Assembly: GCF_004337695.1 (NCBI RefSeq)
Contig: NZ_SJXJ01000006.1
Location: 62,001-126,000, forward strand
Direction of reading: 5' to 3'
Length of the DNA: 64,000 nucleotides
Source: Tenacibaculum sp. M341
GTDB lineage: Bacteria; Bacteroidota; Bacteroidia; Flavobacteriales; Flavobacteriaceae
Every line of letters starts with the position of its first letter. Within the stretch, counting starts at the first letter, position 1. This document shows positions 16,319 to 27,238 of this stretch, piece by piece. Position numbers and translations under genes: made by a program. The notes below the pieces were generated by a model that searched no databases, was not told where the DNA came from, and saw only the letters and a program-made list of their open reading frames with translations.

Positions 16319-17293
16319 TTATTTAATTTTCTTCTGATACTTATTTGCATTTTTAGCATCTCCAATGGCTTTATATGCTTTTACAATTTCTGAATAAAAT
16401 TGATTTTCTAATTGAGTATCATCAATAACAAAATCAATACCATTTTGTAAACTTTCTATCGCTTTTTTGTGTTCTTTTTCTTTATTCAGAGCTTTTCCAT
16501 TCATTAAATACACAAAAGGTTGTGCCGGAAATAAAGAAATTCCTTGCTCACTAAATGATAATAAATCACGATCATTTTTCTCATCTAACTGAGAGAGTAG
16601 TTTTGAAAGTACTTTGTAAGATTTTTTCTCTTTAAAAAGTACTTTTAAGTCTGTGTTTTCGTTGGCAGGAATTGTTTTCTTTGCTACTGTAGGTTTTGCT
16701 CTTTTTTGATTTAACTGAGCTTTTAAAGTTAAAAGTCTAGAGTTTAACAATTTTGCATCAGCTAATTTTTGTAGTAATTTTTTAGCTTTTTTACGATCAC
16801 CTTTTTGTAAGTATAAATATACTAGAGGTATTTGTTTCTTTGGGTTTTTCTCGCCTATTTTTAGTTGAACTTCTATGGCTTTATTAAAGTTTCTTTGCTT
16901 TTTAAATACCGAAACTAAATGCTCTAATAACCAAATATTTTCGTTGTCAATTGCTAATGCTTGATTTGCATATTCTTCTGCTTCTGGAAGCTTATTTAAA
17001 GACAGATAGTTTTTAGATAGTTCAAATAATACAGCTTTGTTTTCTGGCATTATAGAATTACACTCTTCCAGATCTTCAATAGCTTTTTGATGATTATTAA
17101 TAGCTTTATTAGTAATAGCATCAAAAAACTTTTGTTCAAATTCTACGAGTTTTTTTTCCTTAATTCCAGCTTCAAGAGTAATACTATCTTGTGCAAAAGA
17201 AAAGAAATAAGAAAACAGCAAAAACAATACAAAAAAGTATGTTTTTGCTGTTTGCTGTATGTGTTTTTTATGTAAGTTGTGTATAGTCACCAA
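16319..17293 (-). CDS. Tetratricopeptide repeat protein, exported
   Basis: 324 residues. A hydrophobic signal-like segment (about 18-35, ending SFAQ) follows an unusually long polar start; the ATG at 17293 overlaps the upstream gene by 26 bases and no later ATG precedes the signal. The remainder is helical TPR-type repeats (for example KAVLFELSKNYLSLNKLPEA, then AIEVQLKIGEKNPKKQIPLV). It is expected in the periplasm as a scaffold for the envelope complex encoded by its operon partners (DUF4292 lipoprotein, EnvC-like protein). No catalytic motif. Confidence 0.82.
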   Translation of the reverse strand: MVTIHNLHKKHIQQTAKTYFFVLFLLFSYFFSFAQDSITLEAGIKEKKLVEFEQKFFDAITNKAINNHQKAIEDLEECNSIMPENKAVLFELSKNYLSLNKLPEAEEYANQALAIDNENIWLLEHLVSVFKKQRNFNKAIEVQLKIGEKNPKKQIPLVYLYLQKGDRKKAKKLLQKLADAKLLNSRLLTLKAQLNQKRAKPTVAKKTIPANENTDLKVLFKEKKSYKVLSKLLSQLDEKNDRDLLSFSEQGISLFPAQPFVYLMNGKALNKEKEHKKAIESLQNGIDFVIDDTQLENQFYSEIVKAYKAIGDAKNANKYQKKIK

Positions 17294-18284
17294 TACTTAT
17301 AGATGTAAATTTTCCATTAAATTTAGCAAAATTACCGATCATTGCATTATCAAATGATGCATTTTTAATTTCTACATTCGTTTGAATCAAAGAATTGGTG
17401 ATTGTTGCGTTTTCAACGACACTATTTTCTCCAATAGAAACATGAGGACCAATTTTACTGTTTTTTAAAACAACATTATCACCAATATAACAAGGTTGAA
17501 TAATTTCAGAGTTTTCTAAAACAACGTTTTTAGCTACTAAATTATTACCATCTGCATGCTCAAAATCTAATACTTGCTTATTTGTGTCAACCGTAGGATC
17601 TTTTTTACCACAATCCATCCAAGCATCAACTTTTCCAGGTACAAATTTAGCACCTTGATCCTTTAAAGAGTCTAAAACATTTGTTAATTGATATTCATTA
17701 TTCTCTTTTAAATCATTATCAATCAAATACTGAATTTCTTCTTTTAGCTTGTTACCATCTTTAAAATAGTAAATACCAATAATTGCTAAGTCTGACACAA
17801 AATCTTTTGGTTTTTCAATAAAATCAACAATAAAATTATCCTCTAATTTTACTACACCAAAAGCACTAGGATCCTCAACTTGTTTTACCCAAATAGCACC
17901 ATCAGCATTGGTGTCTAAAGTAAAATCTGCTTTAAATAATGTGTCAGCATAAGCTACAACACAAGGTCCATCTAAAGATTCTTTAGCACAATATATAGCG
18001 TGGGCAGTTCCTAAAGCTTCTTCTTGTACATAAACAGAACCTTTAGCGCCTAAATTTTCGGCAATGGTTAATAGGTTTTTTTCTGTACTTTCTGGAAATC
18101 CTTTTTTAGCAGGACCAATAACAAAAGCAATTTCATCAATTTTTTGATCTATTACTTTGCTAATATCTTCAACTAAGCGTTGAACAATAGTTTTACCTGC
18201 AATTACTGTTAAAGGTTTAGGGGTTGTAAGTGTATGAGGTCTTAATCGAGACCCAACACCAGCCATAGGCACTATTATTTTCAT
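17268..18284 (-). CDS. Sugar-phosphate nucleotidyltransferase
   Basis: 339 residues from ATG 18284 (MKIIVPMAGVGSRLRP); the frame stays open 11 codons upstream but the signature sits directly after this Met. Residues 1-235 form the nucleotidyltransferase fold (GVGSRLRPHTLTTPKPL; later YADTLF and FIEKPKDF). Residues ~250-339 are hexapeptide repeats forming a left-handed beta-helix (NVVLENSEIIQPCYIGDNVV). The enzyme activates a hexose-1-phosphate to an NDP-sugar for cell-envelope glycans. It is the first gene of the envelope operon and overlaps the TPR gene by 26 bases. Sugar and nucleotide specificity not resolved. Confidence 0.88.
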   Translation of the reverse strand: MKIIVPMAGVGSRLRPHTLTTPKPLTVIAGKTIVQRLVEDISKVIDQKIDEIAFVIGPAKKGFPESTEKNLLTIAENLGAKGSVYVQEEALGTAHAIYCAKESLDGPCVVAYADTLFKADFTLDTNADGAIWVKQVEDPSAFGVVKLEDNFIVDFIEKPKDFVSDLAIIGIYYFKDGNKLKEEIQYLIDNDLKENNEYQLTNVLDSLKDQGAKFVPGKVDAWMDCGKKDPTVDTNKQVLDFEHADGNNLVAKNVVLENSEIIQPCYIGDNVVLKNSKIGPHVSIGENSVVENATITNSLIQTNVEIKNASFDNAMIGNFAKFNGKFTSISIGDYTQLT

Positions 18285-18403
18285 TAAATCTTTACTCTTT
18301 TTGATTAACAAACGCAATATACCACTAATATTTTTCTTGAGAAGAATATTAGCTATCTCTGCTCAATATCTGTAGGCTTTTAGGAGAGCTTTTCTTTTTT
18401 ATA

Positions 18404-20062
18404 CTAAATGCCTTTGGGAATAGCGTTAATTAATGATTTTGTGTAAGTTTTTTTTGGATTTTCATAAATTTCATCGGCATCATTCATTTCTTCAATTTCT
18501 CCTTTGTTCATTACAATTAATTGATCAGACATGTATTTAACCACGGATAAATCGTGAGAAATAAAAATATAAGTAAAGCCAAATTCTTGTTTTAATTCAT
18601 TTAATAAATTTAAAACTTGAGCTTGAACAGAAACATCTAATGCGGAAACAGATTCATCACAAATAATAAGTTTAGGTTGTAAAGCTATTGTTCTTGCAAT
18701 TCCAATTCGTTGTCTTTGTCCGCCTGAAAACTCATGTGGATATCGATTAAAATGTTCTTTTTGTAAGCCTACTTTTTCTAATAATTCGTACACATAAGCA
18801 ATCCTTTCTTCTTTAGTAGATAAAATTTGGTGAACTTCCATAGGTTCAAGAATCGCTTTACCTACAGTAATTCTTGGATTTAAAGAAGAAAAAGGATCTT
18901 GAAAAATAAGTTGAATTTCCTTTTTTAATTCTTGTTGTTGTGATTTGTTTAACTCAGTAATATCAAAACCTTTGTAAAAAATTTGTCCTGAACTTGCTTT
19001 TTCTATTTGTAAAATAGTTCTACCAAGTGTTGTTTTTCCGCAACCAGATTCTCCAACCAAACCTAAAGTTTCTCCTTCAAATACAGAAAAAGTTACATTA
19101 TTTACAGCTTTTACAATAGTTGGTTTTGAAAATAAAAATGAAGAGGAAATATATTCTTTGTGTAGGTTTTTAATTTCGAGTAAAGGAGTATTATTGTAAA
19201 GTTTTTCATGAAAACTAGCTCGTTCTTCTTTAGTGTATAAGTCATTCGTTACAGAATTTGCAATAAAATCACTAACTGTCGGAAGTTTTTTAAATCTTAC
19301 ATCTAAACTAGGCTTAGAGTTGATAAGTGCTTTTGTGTAATTTTCTGTCGGATTTTTAAACACATTGTTAACAGTTCCTTTTTCAATAATATTACCCTTG
19401 TACATTACTATAATTTCATCAGCAATTTCAGATACTAAATTCAAATCATGAGAAATGAATAATATTCCCATTTTGGTTTCTTTCTGAATCTCTTTCAATA
19501 ATAAAATTATTTCTTTTTGTACGGTAACATCTAAGGCAGTTGTTGGTTCATCAGCTATTAAAAAATCTGGTTTACAAGCTAAGGCAATAGCAATCATTAC
19601 ACGTTGCTTTTGTCCACCGCTTATTTGATGTGGATATGCATCAAAAATTTGTGCCGCCCTTGGTAATTTTACTTTTTCAAATAAACTAATCACTTCATTT
19701 TTAATTACTGAAGAAGATAGTTTAGTGTGTGCTTTCAGAATTTCAGCAACTTGTTTTCCACAGGTCATACTTGGGTTTAAAGAACTCATAGGTTCTTGGA
19801 AAATCATGGAGATTTTACGACCTCTAATTTGTTGAAATTCTTTTTCATGTAAAGAAATAAGGTCAGTTTTATTCAAGAAAATTTCACCTTTAACTGTAGC
19901 TTCTTTTGAAAGAAGTCCCATAATAGCTTTTGAAGTTATCGATTTTCCACTACCACTTTCACCTACTAAGCCAACTATTGTGTTGGGTTTTAGTTTGAAA
20001 GATATATTATTTAAAACAGTAGTTTTTTTAAAAGAGACAAAAAGATTTCTAATATCCACCAT
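18404..20062 (-). CDS. Fused two-domain oligopeptide ABC transporter ATPase (DppD-DppF type)
   Basis: 552 residues with two complete ABC ATPase domains. Domain 1: Walker A GESGSGKS (~34-41), signature SGGQKQRV, Walker B LIADEPT. Domain 2: GESGCGKT (~342-349), [15 protein letters not shown]. The oligopeptide-type motif PHQISGG/PHEFSGG and the order match fusions of OppD/DppD with OppF/DppF. It would power uptake of peptides or, in some species, nickel. No permease or binding-protein gene is adjacent, so the membrane subunits must be elsewhere. Intact single gene. Confidence 0.9.
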   Translation of the reverse strand: MVDIRNLFVSFKKTTVLNNISFKLKPNTIVGLVGESGSGKSITSKAIMGLLSKEATVKGEIFLNKTDLISLHEKEFQQIRGRKISMIFQEPMSSLNPSMTCGKQVAEILKAHTKLSSSVIKNEVISLFEKVKLPRAAQIFDAYPHQISGGQKQRVMIAIALACKPDFLIADEPTTALDVTVQKEIILLLKEIQKETKMGILFISHDLNLVSEIADEIIVMYKGNIIEKGTVNNVFKNPTENYTKALINSKPSLDVRFKKLPTVSDFIANSVTNDLYTKEERASFHEKLYNNTPLLEIKNLHKEYISSSFLFSKPTIVKAVNNVTFSVFEGETLGLVGESGCGKTTLGRTILQIEKASSGQIFYKGFDITELNKSQQQELKKEIQLIFQDPFSSLNPRITVGKAILEPMEVHQILSTKEERIAYVYELLEKVGLQKEHFNRYPHEFSGGQRQRIGIARTIALQPKLIICDESVSALDVSVQAQVLNLLNELKQEFGFTYIFISHDLSVVKYMSDQLIVMNKGEIEEMNDADEIYENPKKTYTKSLINAIPKGI

Positions 20063-20136
20063 AGAAACAAAACTATTGATTTTAATTAACTAATAGAAAA
20101 AAATAGAATCTGTTTAATTTTAACATAGTTTTAATG

Positions 20137-20161
20137 TTTGGTTAAAAAAATTATATATTCG
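20137..20161 (+). promoter_or_regulatory. Promoter of the first S8 protease gene
   Basis: TTTG (20137-20140), 13 bases, then TATATTCG (20154-20161), one mismatch to TAnnTTTG. The same TTG-N13/14-TATATTYG arrangement precedes the next two secreted-protein genes. The leader is about 90 bases. Confidence 0.55.
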
Positions 20162-20253
20162 CAATAATTGACCTAAATAATTAACTTAAATCCTATTGAA
20201 ACTAATTTTTTAGTGTCGATTGTTTAATAATAAACACAAAAACCTTTCAAAAA

Positions 20254-23200
20254 ATGAAAATCAATTACTTTGGAAAACTTCTGTTTTCCGCTGGATTGCT
20301 TACGTTTTCGTTGCAATTACAATCCCAAACCAAAAATCAAGTTGAAAAAATTCGTAGTAATTACAATTTAACACAGCTTAAAACCCTTAAACAAGCAATA
20401 AAAAAATCAGAAGCATCAGAAAGAGCTGAAGCTTTAAGAATAGCCAAACAAAAAGGATGGCAAACAAAAATTACCAATGCTGATGGTACTTATATGGAAC
20501 TACAAAAAGTAGTTAACAACCAGCCAATTTATTACACTACATTTAATGTTGATGCTGCAAGATCTACGAGAACAAATCATTTACATAATGGAGGTTCTTT
20601 AGGTTTAGATTTAATGGGTCAAGGAATGACTGCACACGTATGGGATGGAGGTCTTGCAAGAGCTTCTCACCAAGAATATGATGGGGCAGGAGGAAATAAC
20701 CGTTTTTCTATTGGAGATAATAGTTCAACATTAAACTTCCATGCAGCTCACGTTACAGGAACGATTATTGCTTCTGGAGTTAGAGCTGATGCAAAAGGGA
20801 TGGCTCCTCATGCAAAAGCTTTAGGATATGACTGGAACAGTGATCAATCTGAAGCTACAGGTGCTGCAGGTAATGGTATGTTAGTTTCTAATCACTCTTA
20901 CGGTTTTAGAGGAGATTTAGTACCTGATTACTATTTTGGAGCATATATTACTGAGTCTCGTAATTGGGATGAGATTATGTTTAATGCGCCAAATTACTTA
21001 ATGGTAGTTGCTGCTGGTAATGATGGAAATCAAAACGGATACAACGGATCACCATTAGGAGGTAACAGTTCTTATGATAAATTAACTGGACACGCTACAG
21101 CTAAAAATAACTTAGTAGTTGCAAATGCACAAGATGCGAATATAGATAGTAATGGTAATTTACTTTCAGTATCTATTAATAGTTCTAGTAGTGAAGGACC
21201 AACGGATGATTTCCGTATTAAGCCAGATATTACTGGTAATGGTACTGGAGTATATTCAACTTATGAAAGTAGTAATACTGCGTATAATACAATTACAGGA
21301 ACATCAATGGCTTCTCCAAACGTAGCAGGTTCATTATTAATTTTACAACAACATTATAACAATGTGAATGGTAACTTTATGAGAGCAGCAACTTTAAAAG
21401 GTTTAGCACTTCATACTGCTGATGATGTTGGAACTACTGGTCCAGATCCTGTTTACGGATGGGGATTATTAAATGCTAAAGCTGCTGCTGAAGCAATTAC
21501 AAATAATGGAAATGGATCTAAAGTTGAAGAATTAACATTAACTTCAGGTCAAACATATTCAATTACTGTAGATTCTGATGGGTCAAATCCATTATATGCT
21601 TCTATTTCTTGGACAGATAGACCTGGTACAGCTACTACAGCAACGAACTCTTCTACACCAAGATTAGTAAATGATTTAGATATTAGAGTAACAAAAGGAG
21701 GAACAACTTACACTCCTTGGAGATTAACTGGTGTTACTACAAATGGTAAAGGAGATAACAATGTTGATCCTTATGAAAGAGTAGATATTAGTGGAGCTTC
21801 TGGTTCTTATACAATTACAGTAACTCACAAAGGGAGTTTAACAGGAGGTAGCCAAAACTATACATTAATTGTAACAGGTGTAACAGGTACTCCTGCAGTA
21901 TGTAACGCAACAACTCCTACTGGAGTAGGTGTAACAGGAGTTTCTCAAACTGAAGCTACAGTAAACTGGTCGTCAGTTGCTGCTGCTACTTACAGTGTAA
22001 GATATCGTGAAGTTGGTACTTCATCTTGGACTACAAGTAGCGCTACAAGTACTTCGGCTGATTTATCAGGATTATCTGCTTCTACTCAATATGAAGTACA
22101 GGTTCGTAGTGTTTGTTCTGATGGATCAACTTCTTCATACAGTTCTTCTGTAACGTTTACTACAGATGCACCAGTACCTTGTCAATCGTTACCTTACAGT
22201 GAAAGCTTTGAGTCAAATGAGGGATGGACTCAAGTTGGTGGTGATGATGGAGATTGGGTAAGAGATGCTAGTGGTACTCCATCTTCTGGTACAGGACCAA
22301 GTAATGGGGCAAACGGAAGTTTTTATATGTTCTTAGAAGCATCTACTAATGGTAGTACAGGGCAAATAGGGAACAATGCAACAGCTATTTTAGAAAGTCC
22401 TTGTTTTGATCTTTCTAGCGAAAGCAGTGCTACTTTCTCGTTTAGTAATCATATGTATGGTACAAGTGTTGGTTCTTTAACATTACAAGCTTCAACAGGA
22501 GGTGCTTGGGCAACTATCTGGTCTGATTCAGGTAATAAAGGAAATCAGTGGAATGATGTTTCTGTAAACTTAAGTTCTTATTTAGGACAAAACTCAGTAA
22601 GCTTCAGATTTGTTGGAACTACTGGTTCAAGTTGGTCTAGTGATATTGCAATTGATAATATTTCAATTACTGCTGGTGGAGGTGGAGATCCAGATCCTGG
22701 ATGTGCTTCTTTAGATTTTAATGATTATACAATCACTTCTTTTTCTAATCAAGATTCAGCAGGAAACTTCTCTATTGGTAGTGGAGGATCTTCATTAACA
22801 TTAACAAATAATACTTGGAAATATATTCCTTTAGATTACACAGTAACAGCTAATACTGTAATTGAGTTTGAGTTTAGTAGTACATCTCAAGGTGAAATTC
22901 ACGGTATTGGTTTTGAAAATGATAACTCATTAACTTCTAGTAGATACTTTAAAGTACATGGTACTCAAAACTATGGAGTTACTAATTTTGATAATTATGC
23001 TGGTGGAACGCAAACGTACGTTATTCCTGTTGGAGATTCATATACAGGAAGTATGGATAGATTAGTGTTTATAAATGATAATGATGCTGGTTCTGGTAAT
23101 AATTCTACATTCTCAAATGTAAAAATTTATGAAGGATCTTGTGGAAATTCAGCATTCTTACTAACAACTTTTGGAACTAGAACAGATGTTTTAGGAGATC

Positions 23201-23457
23201 AAGATGAGGATGTGTTTACATCGGTTCAGGTTGCTCCAAATCCAGTAAACAAAGGAAGTTTATTAAAGATAATCGGTTCAAATTCAAGTTTAACTAATAC
23301 TACATATTCGGTAATTAATATGATAGGTCAGGTAGTAGAAAAAGGAAGCTTAAATGAAAGTAGAGCTATTAATGTAGATCAAATTAAATCGGGAGTTTAT
23401 ATTCTTAGATTAGAAAATGAGTTTACAAAAACAAATCGACGATTTATTGTAAAATAA
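20254..23457 (+). CDS. Subtilisin-like (S8) serine protease, T9SS secreted
   Basis: 1067 residues: signal peptide (to about residue 25), propeptide-like region (~30-110), S8 catalytic domain with Asp131 (HVWDGG), His166 (AAHVTGT) and Ser351 (GTSMASPNVAG), and a proprotein-convertase-like beta-sandwich (~425-545). A fibronectin type III domain (~550-645) and a MAM-like module (~650-815, LPYSESFES to DNISIT) follow, then a Cys-flanked beta domain (~820-970) and a C-terminal type A T9SS sorting domain (APNPVNKGS to RRFIVK). All three catalytic residues are present. It should be an extracellular or surface-attached protease. It is paralogous to the next gene over the protease and MAM parts. Confidence 0.93.
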   Translation: MKINYFGKLLFSAGLLTFSLQLQSQTKNQVEKIRSNYNLTQLKTLKQAIKKSEASERAEALRIAKQKGWQTKITNADGTYMELQKVVNNQPIYYTTFNVDAARSTRTNHLHNGGSLGLDLMGQGMTAHVWDGGLARASHQEYDGAGGNNRFSIGDNSSTLNFHAAHVTGTIIASGVRADAKGMAPHAKALGYDWNSDQSEATGAAGNGMLVSNHSYGFRGDLVPDYYFGAYITESRNWDEIMFNAPNYLMVVAAGNDGNQNGYNGSPLGGNSSYDKLTGHATAKNNLVVANAQDANIDSNGNLLSVSINSSSSEGPTDDFRIKPDITGNGTGVYSTYESSNTAYNTITGTSMASPNVAGSLLILQQHYNNVNGNFMRAATLKGLALHTADDVGTTGPDPVYGWGLLNAKAAAEAITNNGNGSKVEELTLTSGQTYSITVDSDGSNPLYASISWTDRPGTATTATNSSTPRLVNDLDIRVTKGGTTYTPWRLTGVTTNGKGDNNVDPYERVDISGASGSYTITVTHKGSLTGGSQNYTLIVTGVTGTPAVCNATTPTGVGVTGVSQTEATVNWSSVAAATYSVRYREVGTSSWTTSSATSTSADLSGLSASTQYEVQVRSVCSDGSTSSYSSSVTFTTDAPVPCQSLPYSESFESNEGWTQVGGDDGDWVRDASGTPSSGTGPSNGANGSFYMFLEASTNGSTGQIGNNATAILESPCFDLSSESSATFSFSNHMYGTSVGSLTLQASTGGAWATIWSDSGNKGNQWNDVSVNLSSYLGQNSVSFRFVGTTGSSWSSDIAIDNISITAGGGGDPDPGCASLDFNDYTITSFSNQDSAGNFSIGSGGSSLTLTNNTWKYIPLDYTVTANTVIEFEFSSTSQGEIHGIGFENDNSLTSSRYFKVHGTQNYGVTNFDNYAGGTQTYVIPVGDSYTGSMDRLVFINDNDAGSGNNSTFSNVKIYEGSCGNSAFLLTTFGTRTDVLGDQDEDVFTSVQVAPNPVNKGSLLKIIGSNSSLTNTTYSVINMIGQVVEKGSLNESRAINVDQIKSGVYILRLENEFTKTNRRFIVK

Positions 23458-23490
23458 AGGTTTGGTTTAAAGCTTAACCACATTTTGTTT

Positions 23491-23523
23491 AACCTCTTGA
23501 AATTCGTTTCAAGAGGTTTTTTG
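23491..23523 (+). terminator. Terminator after the first S8 protease
   Basis: AACCTCTTGAAA / TTTCAAGAGGTT perfect 12-bp stem (23491-23518) with a 4-base loop, followed by T's. It starts 33 bases after the stop codon. Confidence 0.9.
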
Positions 23524-23885
23524 TTTTTTAATAGTTTGCGAATATCATAATGGTTTTAACAACTGTTTTTTTTAGTGAATTTTGAATTGTACTTAGGCTT
23601 TTTTAGCTATTGTTAGCAAGGCAGTTTTGCGTTAAAAAGTTGTTGTTTTTGTACTTAGTTGTTTTTTTTGATTTTTAAGTGAAGTGAGGAATTGATTTTT
23701 AAATTGAACAAAACATCAATTATTTAATGTCTTGATTTCAGAATAAACAAAGAATAACGAAAAATTACCGTAAGTTAATTGTGGGATTCGTAAGAAAAGG
23801 GTTTAAATATTGAAAAATATTCATTAAAAAAGTTAATATAAGAAAATCCGATAAAAATTGCAAAAAAAAATCACCCTTTTTTCTG
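23524..23885. other. Non-coding gap between the two protease genes
   Basis: About 360 AT-rich bases without a plausible gene on either strand. A short palindrome AATATT-gaaa-AATATT lies near 23808. The 3' end merges into the promoter of the second protease. Nothing else is seen. Confidence 0.6.
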
Positions 23886-23910
23886 TTTGAACAAAAAAAA
23901 TATATATTTG
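23886..23910 (+). promoter_or_regulatory. Promoter of the second S8 protease gene
   Basis: TTTG (23886-23889), 13 bases, then TATATTTG (23903-23910), a full -7 match. The following bases GGCAAAATAATTAAC parallel those after the BNR-protein promoter (GGCGCAATAATTAAC). Confidence 0.65.
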
Positions 23911-23921
23911 GCAAAATAATT

Positions 23922-23945
23922 AACAATAAGTTAACTTTTATTGTT
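23922..23945 (+). promoter_or_regulatory. 5'UTR hairpin conserved with the next gene
   Basis: AACAATAA (23922-23929), 8-base loop, TTATTGTT (23938-23945). It starts 12 bases after the -7 box ends and its last base is 42 bases before the first base of the ATG, the same spacings as the hairpin at 27585-27608. One stem pair differs between the two as T-A versus A-T. Confidence 0.55.
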
Positions 23946-23986
23946 GGTTATGTTAAAACTAAATAACCATATAAACCCTTCTTAAA

Positions 23987-26900
23987 ATGAGAAACTATTA
24001 CGTAGGAAAATTCCTTTTTTCTGCTGCTGTGTTGGCTTCTTGCATACAAGGACACGCACAAAGTAAAAAGCAGGCGGATCAAATTCGTAAAAATTACAAT
24101 TTGACAAAGCTTGAAGGTTTAAAAAAGACATTTGTTGAAAAAGCTGCTACTGAAAAGCAGAAAGCTGTTCAATTAGCTAAACAAAACGGATGGAAAACAA
24201 AACTTACTACAGAAGACAACCGAGTTTTAGAATTACAAAGAGTAGTTAACGGTAAACCAATCTATTATTCAACTTTTAACGTAGACGCTGCAAGATCTAC
24301 AAGAACAAATCACTTAAATAGTGGAGGTTCTTTAGGTTTAAACTTGATGGGGCAAGGTATGACAGCACACGTTTGGGATGGTGGTATTGCTAGAGCATCT
24401 CACCAAGAGTATGATGGAGCAGGAGGTACTAACCGTTTTTCTGTTGGTGATGGAAGTTCTTCTTTAAACTTTCACGCAGCACACGTTACAGGAACTATTA
24501 TAGCTTCAGGTGTTCAGGCAGATGCTAAAGGTATGGCTCCGCATGCAGATGCTGTTGGTTATGACTGGAACAACGATCAAGCAGAGGCTACAACCGCAGC
24601 TTCAAATGGTATGTTAGTATCTAATCACTCTTACGGTTTTGCTGCAAGAAACCCTAACACTGGTCAGGTTCAATTACCACAATACTTCTTTGGAGGTTAT
24701 ATTGACGAGTCAAGAGCTTGGGATGAGATTTTGTTTAATGCACCTAACTATTTAATGGTAGTAGCTGCAGGTAACGATGGAAATGATAATACTGCAAATA
24801 CAAACCCAACTGGAGGTAACGGATTTGATAAGTTAACAGGTCATTCAACTTCTAAAAACAACCTAGTAGTTGCAAATGCACAAGATGCTAACGTAGATTC
24901 AAACGGTAATTTAATATCTGTAGCTATTAACTCTTCAAGTAGTGAAGGACCTACAGATGATTTCCGTATCAAACCAGATATTACTGGTAACGGTACAGGA
25001 GTATATTCTACGTATGAAACTAGTAATACAGCTTACAATACTATTACAGGTACTTCAATGGCATCGCCAAATGTTGCTGGTTCATTATTAATTTTACAAC
25101 AACACCATAACAATGTAAATGGTAGTTTTATGAGAGCTGCAACTTTAAAAGGTTTAGCTTTACATACAGCTGATGATGCTGGTGTTAGTGGTCCTGATGC
25201 AGTATTTGGATGGGGATTATTAAATGCTAAGAAAGCAGCTGAAACTATTACAAACGAGTCTACAGGTGCTACAAGAATAGAGGAATTAACATTAAATTCA
25301 GGACAAACATATTCTATTACAGTTGAGTCTGATGGAACTAGTCCTTTATTAGCTTCTATTTCATGGACAGACAGACCAGGTGTTGCTACTACAACAGTAA
25401 ATTCAACAACTCCGGTTTTAGTAAACGATCTAGATATTAGAGTAACAAAATCAGGAACTACTTATTTACCATATGAGTTAACTGGTGCTACTACTAACAC
25501 AAGAAGAGATAACAATGTTGATCCTTATGAAAGAATTGATGTAACTGGTGCTTCAGGTACTTATACTATTACAGTAACAAACAAAGGAACTTTAACAGGT
25601 GGAAGTCAAAATTACTCTTTAATTGTAACTGGTTTAAAAGGTTCTGGAACAACTAACCCTACACCAGATACATGTGAAAACTTACCATACAGCCAAGGGT
25701 TTGAATCAAATGCAGGATGGACACAAGTTAGTGGTGATGATGGAGATTGGGTAAGAGATAGTGGAGCTACTCCTTCAAGTAATACAGGGCCAAGTTCAGC
25801 TACAGAAGGAAACTTCTATATGTTCTTAGAGGCTTCTTCTAATGGAAGTACAGGTCAAATTGGTGCAAATGGAACTGCTATTTTAGAGAGTCCATGTTTC
25901 GATCTTTCAGGAGTAAGTAATGCTACTTTCTCTTTCAGTAACCATATGTATGGTTCAAATGTAGGTTCTTTACAAGTTCAGGTTTCTTCAAATAATGGAG
26001 CTAGCTGGTCTAATGTATGGAGTGAATCTGGTAACCAAGGTAACCAATGGAATGATGTGTCTGTAAACTTAAATAGTTTTGCAGGATCTAACATAAAAAT
26101 TAGATTAGTTGGTACTACAGGAAATGGATGGAGTAGTGATATTGCTGTTGATAACTTAGCTGTAACTGCTGGTGGTGGATCTACTGCTGATACACAAGCG
26201 CCTTCAGTTCCTTCTAATGTTCAAGCATCTAGTATTACAGAAACTACTGCAACAATTAGTTGGTCAGCTTCTTCAGATAATGTAGGAGTTACTGGTTATG
26301 ATGTATATCAAGGAAGTTCAAATATTGGAACTGTAACGGCTACTTCAGCAAACATTACTGGTTTATCTGCTGGAACAAGTTATACTTTCTCAGTAGTAGC
26401 TGTTGATGCTGCAGGAAATGAGTCTTCTGCTGGTTCAGTATCTTTTACAACTACATCAAATACTCCAGCTCCAGTTAATTACTGTACATCTAGAGGTAAC
26501 CGTTCTTCTTTTGAGTGGATTGATAAAGTTCAATTAGGAGGTATTAGTAACGTTACTGGTGATAACGGAGGTTATGGAGACTTTACTTCTCAAGTAGGTT
26601 CTTTAGTAAGAGGAAGTTCTGCTAATTCAATGGTAGTTAGTGCTGGATTTAGTGGTACTGCTTATACAGAATTCTGGTCAGTATGGATTGACTTTAACCA
26701 AAATGGAACTTTTGAAGCTTCTGAGCAAGTTGTAAGTGGTTCTTCTTCTAGTGCAGGTGATTTATCTGCTAGTGTTGATGTTCCTTCTTCTGCTTTATTA
26801 GGGCAAACAAGAATGAGAGTATCTATGAAGTATAATAGCGCACAAACTGCTTGTGAAACTTTTGATGATGGTGAAGTTGAAGATTATACAATTAATATTA

Positions 26901-27205
26901 TTGCAACTGGTACAAGTAGCTTTACAACTTTTGCAACTACAAGTGATGCTAAAACTTTAGGTAATGAAGAGCCGTTAAAAATTACTACATTCCCTAATCC
27001 GGCAAGTAGTTTTGTACAAGTTAAAATGATCAATAAAGGAAATGCTGATAGTACTTATAGAATCATTAATACTATAGGACAAACAGTTCAGAATGGACAA
27101 TTAAGTGCTGAGCAAATTGATATTTCAAATTTAAATTCTGGTATCTATGTATTAGAAGTTAATGATGGTCAAAAAGAACACAAATCTAAATTGGTTAAGA
27201 AATAA
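23987..27205 (+). CDS. Subtilisin-like (S8) serine protease with MAM, Fn3 and GEVED domains, T9SS secreted
   Basis: 1072 residues: signal peptide (to about 25), propeptide, S8 catalytic domain with Asp131, His166 and Ser357 (GTSMASPNVAG), and a beta-sandwich (~430-555). A MAM-like module (~565-730, LPYSQGFESNAGW to DNLAVT), an Fn3 domain (~735-825) and a GEVED domain (~835-970, FWSVWIDFNQNGTFEASEQ to DDGEVEDYTI) follow, then a type A T9SS sorting domain (FPNPASSFVQV to KSKLVKK). It is closely related to the preceding protease through the catalytic and MAM regions, but its Fn3 lies after the MAM and the accessory domain is different. Predicted extracellular protease. Confidence 0.93.
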   Translation: MRNYYVGKFLFSAAVLASCIQGHAQSKKQADQIRKNYNLTKLEGLKKTFVEKAATEKQKAVQLAKQNGWKTKLTTEDNRVLELQRVVNGKPIYYSTFNVDAARSTRTNHLNSGGSLGLNLMGQGMTAHVWDGGIARASHQEYDGAGGTNRFSVGDGSSSLNFHAAHVTGTIIASGVQADAKGMAPHADAVGYDWNNDQAEATTAASNGMLVSNHSYGFAARNPNTGQVQLPQYFFGGYIDESRAWDEILFNAPNYLMVVAAGNDGNDNTANTNPTGGNGFDKLTGHSTSKNNLVVANAQDANVDSNGNLISVAINSSSSEGPTDDFRIKPDITGNGTGVYSTYETSNTAYNTITGTSMASPNVAGSLLILQQHHNNVNGSFMRAATLKGLALHTADDAGVSGPDAVFGWGLLNAKKAAETITNESTGATRIEELTLNSGQTYSITVESDGTSPLLASISWTDRPGVATTTVNSTTPVLVNDLDIRVTKSGTTYLPYELTGATTNTRRDNNVDPYERIDVTGASGTYTITVTNKGTLTGGSQNYSLIVTGLKGSGTTNPTPDTCENLPYSQGFESNAGWTQVSGDDGDWVRDSGATPSSNTGPSSATEGNFYMFLEASSNGSTGQIGANGTAILESPCFDLSGVSNATFSFSNHMYGSNVGSLQVQVSSNNGASWSNVWSESGNQGNQWNDVSVNLNSFAGSNIKIRLVGTTGNGWSSDIAVDNLAVTAGGGSTADTQAPSVPSNVQASSITETTATISWSASSDNVGVTGYDVYQGSSNIGTVTATSANITGLSAGTSYTFSVVAVDAAGNESSAGSVSFTTTSNTPAPVNYCTSRGNRSSFEWIDKVQLGGISNVTGDNGGYGDFTSQVGSLVRGSSANSMVVSAGFSGTAYTEFWSVWIDFNQNGTFEASEQVVSGSSSSAGDLSASVDVPSSALLGQTRMRVSMKYNSAQTACETFDDGEVEDYTINIIATGTSSFTTFATTSDAKTLGNEEPLKITTFPNPASSFVQVKMINKGNADSTYRIINTIGQTVQNGQLSAEQIDISNLNSGIYVLEVNDGQKEHKSKLVKK

Positions 27206-27238
27206 AAAACCCTTTATATCGATTACCGATTTTAAAAA